Part shown: piece after piece, positions 7,230 through 9,347 of the stretch
Numbering within the stretch: the first letter of the stretch is position 1
How the letters are laid out: each line of letters begins with the position of its first letter
DNA from: Bacteroidota bacterium
Lineage (GTDB): Bacteria > Bacteroidota > Rhodothermia > Rhodothermales > UBA10348
Reading direction: 5' to 3'
DNA length: 9,347 bases
Assembly: GCA_004356385.1 (NCBI GenBank)
Contig: SMXL01000149.1
Location: 1 to 9,347 of the forward strand
Notes under the pieces: generated by a model
The model's input: the letters and a program-made list of their open reading frames with translations, nothing else
Database searches by the model: none
Told to the model about the DNA's origin: nothing
Program-made: the position numbers and the translations under genes

Positions 7230-7460
7230 CTACAAACTGTTTTGCTCGGGTTCAATGCCTTTTTTGCCGTCTACACTCTCCGATTCTTCTATGAACGAAT
7301 TTAGCAGCTCAGCTGCCCGTTCATCGTAGTTCGGTTTCGTCCCGAATAAGTCCGTAAACACATCTCTATAAACGCCAAAGTAATATAGACTCGCCAGAAC
7401 ACTCAAAAAGACAACGACGACCGCGAAAAATGTATCTGACATGAACATTGCCAATTCCAT
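7230..7460 (-). CDS. Small single-helix membrane protein
   Basis: Up to 76 residues with one hydrophobic helix at about 10-30 (FFAVVVVFLSVLASLYYFGV), then an aromatic juxtamembrane stretch (YRDVFTDLFG), NYDERAAELLNSFIEESES and a charged, disordered tail. The acidic second half probably lies in the cytoplasm. No family is recognised. The start is ambiguous: ATG at 7460, 7448 or 7442. GGA about 8 bp before 7448 slightly favours MFMSDTFF as the true N-terminus. Neighbours are the DUF1080 gene 190 bp upstream and the 114-residue gene 82 bp downstream, all on the minus strand. A TM helix followed by an amphipathic acidic helix supports a real gene over a chance frame, but small size limits certainty. 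Confidence 0.6.
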   Translation of the reverse strand: MELAMFMSDTFFAVVVVFLSVLASLYYFGVYRDVFTDLFGTKPNYDERAAELLNSFIEESESVDGKKGIEPEQNSL

Positions 7461-7650
7461 ACCCGAATGTTTCTATTCGTATCGCTCTGGGGTCCATCCA
7501 CCTTTAGCCGATCGCCGTTTCACGTCCAATTTCGTCGATATTACTCTGATCGTGGTGCAAAACCGTCTGCCATCTGCCTCTCGTGATCGATTCCTGTAAA
7601 CCCGTCGATAATCGTCCAACATGCTAGACGTAATCGCCCTGAAAACCGCC

Positions 7651-8541
7651 CTATTTGTAAATACAATCGCCAGGGACTGAATGGACGTAATGGGCTTCAA
7701 AGTTTCGCGCACTTGGATCTGTACAACCGGCGAGATTAAGAAGCTCCACTCTTCGAAATTCGATGGGGTGGCTCTCACTCTGAAGACCGATATATCCGCT
7801 GGCCAGTAGTTTTCCCTCCTCGTTGAAATCGGGGTCGTAGTTGTCGACGACACCTCCTCCGATCTGGGGCTTCTGGTACGCCAAAACGTTTTCACCATCA
7901 ATCCGATGCGTAATCAGCGAATCTCCGAGCACCTCTACCTCCACTCGAACCCACACGTCACCGTGATACGTTTTAGAGGTTGAGCCAATGCAGTGGGTGG
8001 TTACGAGCGAGTCTCCCATCACGACGTGTGTGCCGGGCGTACAGAGGTTTGCCGTCGAGCGATCCCCTTCACCCGTTCCCCCCAGTAACTGCACTTCGAT
8101 GGAAATCGGAAAGTCTTGATTGTCGGTCATGCTTTCCGCGGGTTGTGAATGAATCATGATACCGCTGTTGCGGATTGCCCAACCCGGCCCGCCATTCAGT
8201 TGCTCACCAGTGAATCGATACTCCACCGCAATCACGTAGTAAGAAAAGGCTTCCTTGTAGACCAAAACGCCAAAATCATCAGAAAACTCTTCATAGGCAT
8301 CATACGCGACCTTTATCAGACCGTCTTCCACCCTGAACGTATTTCCAAAATTGTCATTCAGTTCCCGCCCGGAAAGCTTGACATCCCAGTCCTGAAGGTC
8401 TTTTCCATTAAAGAGTTGTATCCAGTCCAATTCGTCCGGCTCCGGTTCGCTGCAGCCGACGAGTGTGTATGAAAAAGAAATCGAAAGGAGGCCTACCCCG
8501 AGTACGATAGAGAGGCGTTTACACGCAAGAGAAAATGTCAT
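7651..8541 (-). CDS. DUF1080 (3-keto-disaccharide hydrolase family) lipoprotein
   Basis: A 296-residue predicted outer-membrane-type lipoprotein. A hydrophobic signal ends in the lipobox LVGC with Cys30 as lipidated residue and Ser31 at +2, so no inner-membrane retention Asp. Residues about 38-270 form a DUF1080 (PF06439) jelly roll: WIQLFNGKDLQDWDVKL (40-56), NTFRVEDGLIKV (67-78), a Y-x-I-x-V-E-Y-R-F strand (102-110), NSGIMIHSQP (125-134), ISIEVQLLGG (146-155) and ASGYIGLQSESHPIEFRRVEL (248-268). Some members cleave 3-keto-glycosides; others are uncharacterised. The last 25 residues, GCTDPSARNF...GDCIYK, are a short two-Cys tail. ATG 8541 is chosen because it forms an ATGA overlap with the DinB stop, has AGGAG 8 bp upstream and gives a clean lipoprotein signal. 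A GTG 24 bp upstream is less likely. Confidence 0.9.
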   Translation of the reverse strand: MTFSLACKRLSIVLGVGLLSISFSYTLVGCSEPEPDELDWIQLFNGKDLQDWDVKLSGRELNDNFGNTFRVEDGLIKVAYDAYEEFSDDFGVLVYKEAFSYYVIAVEYRFTGEQLNGGPGWAIRNSGIMIHSQPAESMTDNQDFPISIEVQLLGGTGEGDRSTANLCTPGTHVVMGDSLVTTHCIGSTSKTYHGDVWVRVEVEVLGDSLITHRIDGENVLAYQKPQIGGGVVDNYDPDFNEEGKLLASGYIGLQSESHPIEFRRVELLNLAGCTDPSARNFEAHYVHSVPGDCIYK

Positions 8542-9128
8542 AGGTACCGCTCCTGGAGTACACACATGTGGTGTTCCGTATGACCACCTATAATATAGAT
8601 AAGAGCTCTTACAGTGAATGGAAAGCCTGACGCGGTCCCCGATCGACTCATGACGCCTTCATTGAAACTAGAAAACAGCTCGACAGAGGCCGACCGGAGA
8701 TGATTGAATTCTTGGCCCAGCGATTCAAGCGTTCGATCGCCAAAATTGGCCCCAGCCATGAATTCGTTCTGATCCATTCCGGCCATGGGCGTGCGATCAT
8801 TTCGAGCTATGCGAAGGACTCTGTACGTAAAAATCCACTCCGTGTCGACCACGTGACCCACCACTTGTTTCGCACTCCATTTTCCGTCGGCATATCGATA
8901 GTCAATCCGGGATTCAGGAAAGGAGGATATGAGTTCATTCATCCTCAATCTCTGGGACTTCAAAAAGTCCAGTATATCCCCATCGGGCACCTGATCTATA
9001 TAGTCCTGATAGAATTCATTGAACTCTTCCGGTGTCGGTCTTGCTATTTCCATCTGAAAAGTCGGTACGTGATGGTGAATATCAGTGCATGATAACTCCC
9101 TTGCGAATGGATTGGAATTCGCCACCAT
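8538..9128 (-). CDS. DinB-family (YfiT-like) putative metal-dependent protein
   Basis: A 196-residue four-helix-bundle protein of the DinB/YfiT superfamily. These proteins carry a divalent metal on three histidines and include thiol transferases and hydrolases as well as many of unknown function. The triad is visible: H92 in KWSAKQVVGHVVDTEW (83-98) and H183/H187 in GGHTEHH. YADGKWSAKQVVGHVVDTE and the HIS-rich C-terminal helix leading to LQERY are characteristic. There is no signal peptide, so it should be cytoplasmic. ATG 9128 has GAGG 5 bp upstream. The alternative M26 at 9053 starts nearer to typical family N-termini (MEIARPTPEEF) but lacks a Shine-Dalgarno, leaving residues 1-25 uncertain. 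Its stop overlaps the DUF1080 lipoprotein start, placing it in that operon. Confidence 0.88.
   Translation of the reverse strand: MVANSNPFARELSCTDIHHHVPTFQMEIARPTPEEFNEFYQDYIDQVPDGDILDFLKSQRLRMNELISSFPESRIDYRYADGKWSAKQVVGHVVDTEWIFTYRVLRIARNDRTPMAGMDQNEFMAGANFGDRTLESLGQEFNHLRSASVELFSSFNEGVMSRSGTASGFPFTVRALIYIIGGHTEHHMCVLQERYL
8550..8554 (-). promoter_or_regulatory. Shine-Dalgarno of the DUF1080 lipoprotein gene
   Basis: AGGAG on the minus strand, 8 bp before ATG 8541 and inside the end of the DinB-family gene. It decides the start in favour of 8541 and, with the ATGA overlap, supports translational coupling. Confidence 0.7.
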
Positions 9129-9133
9129 CCGAT

Positions 9134-9137
9134 CCTC
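9134..9137 (-). promoter_or_regulatory. Possible Shine-Dalgarno favouring the long DinB start
   Basis: GAGG on the minus strand, 5 bp before ATG 9128. The alternative ATG at 9053 has no comparable element. The rest of the 91-bp gap (9129-9219) shows no terminator or clear promoter. Confidence 0.45.
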
Positions 9138-9219
9138 GTAGCGAATCGTAGAGTCCGTTCGTACTTTTTCGAAAGGAAGCGAAGGACACGAATCAAGGAA
9201 TACATGTGAAAAGGTCGTT

Positions 9220-9347
9220 TCAGCGACTCGGATCGAATTCTATTCTCACGAGACGTGCGTCCTGATTGCGGACATTCCAGTTGGTGCCGTATTCGAGTAA
9301 GTAGAGAACACCCCCACGACCGATGATCATGTCCGTCGGGCGGCTGA
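9220..9347 (-). CDS. C-terminal end of a glucose/sorbosone dehydrogenase-like protein
   Basis: Only the last 41 codons and TGA (9222-9220) are inside the window; the frame is open to the right edge. The visible sequence, RPTDMIIGRGGVLYLLEYG then NVRNQDARLVRIEF, matches the final blade motif of soluble PQQ-type glucose/sorbosone dehydrogenase-like beta-propellers, whose members typically read P-x-D-x-x-x-GPDGxLYxLEYG...N-x-D-A-R-L-x-R-I-E-Y. Here the usual Pro-Asp is replaced by Arg-Gly (GRGG), a mild deviation. These are normally periplasmic or surface enzymes oxidising sugars or sugar alcohols. The protein ends shortly after the motif, so no PKD or cytochrome c domain follows as in some longer relatives. 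It lies upstream of the DinB and DUF1080 genes on the same strand, with a 91-bp gap. Confidence 0.7.
   Translation of the reverse strand, partial: SRPTDMIIGRGGVLYLLEYGTNWNVRNQDARLVRIEFDPSR

Noticed and set aside
7473..7622. Possible 49-residue Arg-rich protein (MLDDYRRVYRNR...) in the 190-bp gap after the DUF1080 gene
   Set aside because: It is the tail of a longer frame that overlaps the DUF1080 gene out of phase, has no Shine-Dalgarno at ATG 7622 and no recognisable motif. The gap otherwise holds nothing I can name.
7655..7666. TTGTA-AA-TACAA inverted repeat at the DUF1080 stop
   Set aside because: Five-bp arms in AT-rich sequence inside the gene end; expected by chance.

Overview
The window most resembles a roughly 50% GC genome from the Bacteroidota/Rhodothermota (FCB-type) side of the bacterial tree. 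The evidence is a secreted LamG protein whose last visible domain has the YRIRQ...DG signature common just before type IX secretion C-terminal domains, an outer-membrane-type DUF1080 lipoprotein ending in a GCTDP...C tail, and a sugar-dehydrogenase C-terminus. This placement is inference from gene content. There is no rRNA or other phylogenetic marker. I see no tRNA, rRNA, CRISPR array, insertion sequence or phage gene.

Layout: positions 1-1462 (minus) hold the N-terminal 487 residues of a secreted LamG-domain protein that runs off the left edge. A divergent intergenic region of about 200 bp follows, with a sigma70-like promoter candidate and a cluster of TTGATCA motifs. Then comes a plus-strand NDUFA9-like atypical SDR (1666-2604). 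All other genes are on the minus strand. Read in transcription order from the right edge they are: the last 41 residues of a glucose/sorbosone-dehydrogenase-like protein (9220-9347); a DinB-family metal-site protein (8538-9128); a DUF1080 lipoprotein joined to it by an ATGA overlap (7651-8541); a one-helix small membrane protein (7230-7460); a 114-residue uncharacterised protein (6803-7147); the complete quinol:fumarate reductase operon frdABCD (6567 down to 3263); and a TPR-like protein (2738-3250) 12 bp after frdD.

The centrepiece is the frdABCD set. All four subunits, including the two short membrane anchors (136 and 120 residues), match the Escherichia coli-type (type D, two-anchor, haem-free) fumarate reductase in order, length and motifs. 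They do not match the single-anchor dihaem SdhCAB normally expected in Bacteroidota. The genes are tightly coupled (ATGA, GTGA and a 13-bp gap), and a TPR-like gene appears to be co-transcribed. The right-hand block looks like a sugar or oligosaccharide utilisation neighbourhood at the cell envelope.

No obviously novel defence or mobile system is visible. The best leads are the unexpected Frd type with its attached TPR gene, a 71-codon open frame that continues in phase after the stop of the 114-residue gene just upstream of frdA, the TTGATCA motif cluster, and a decayed 22-bp repeat over the 3' end of the SDR gene.
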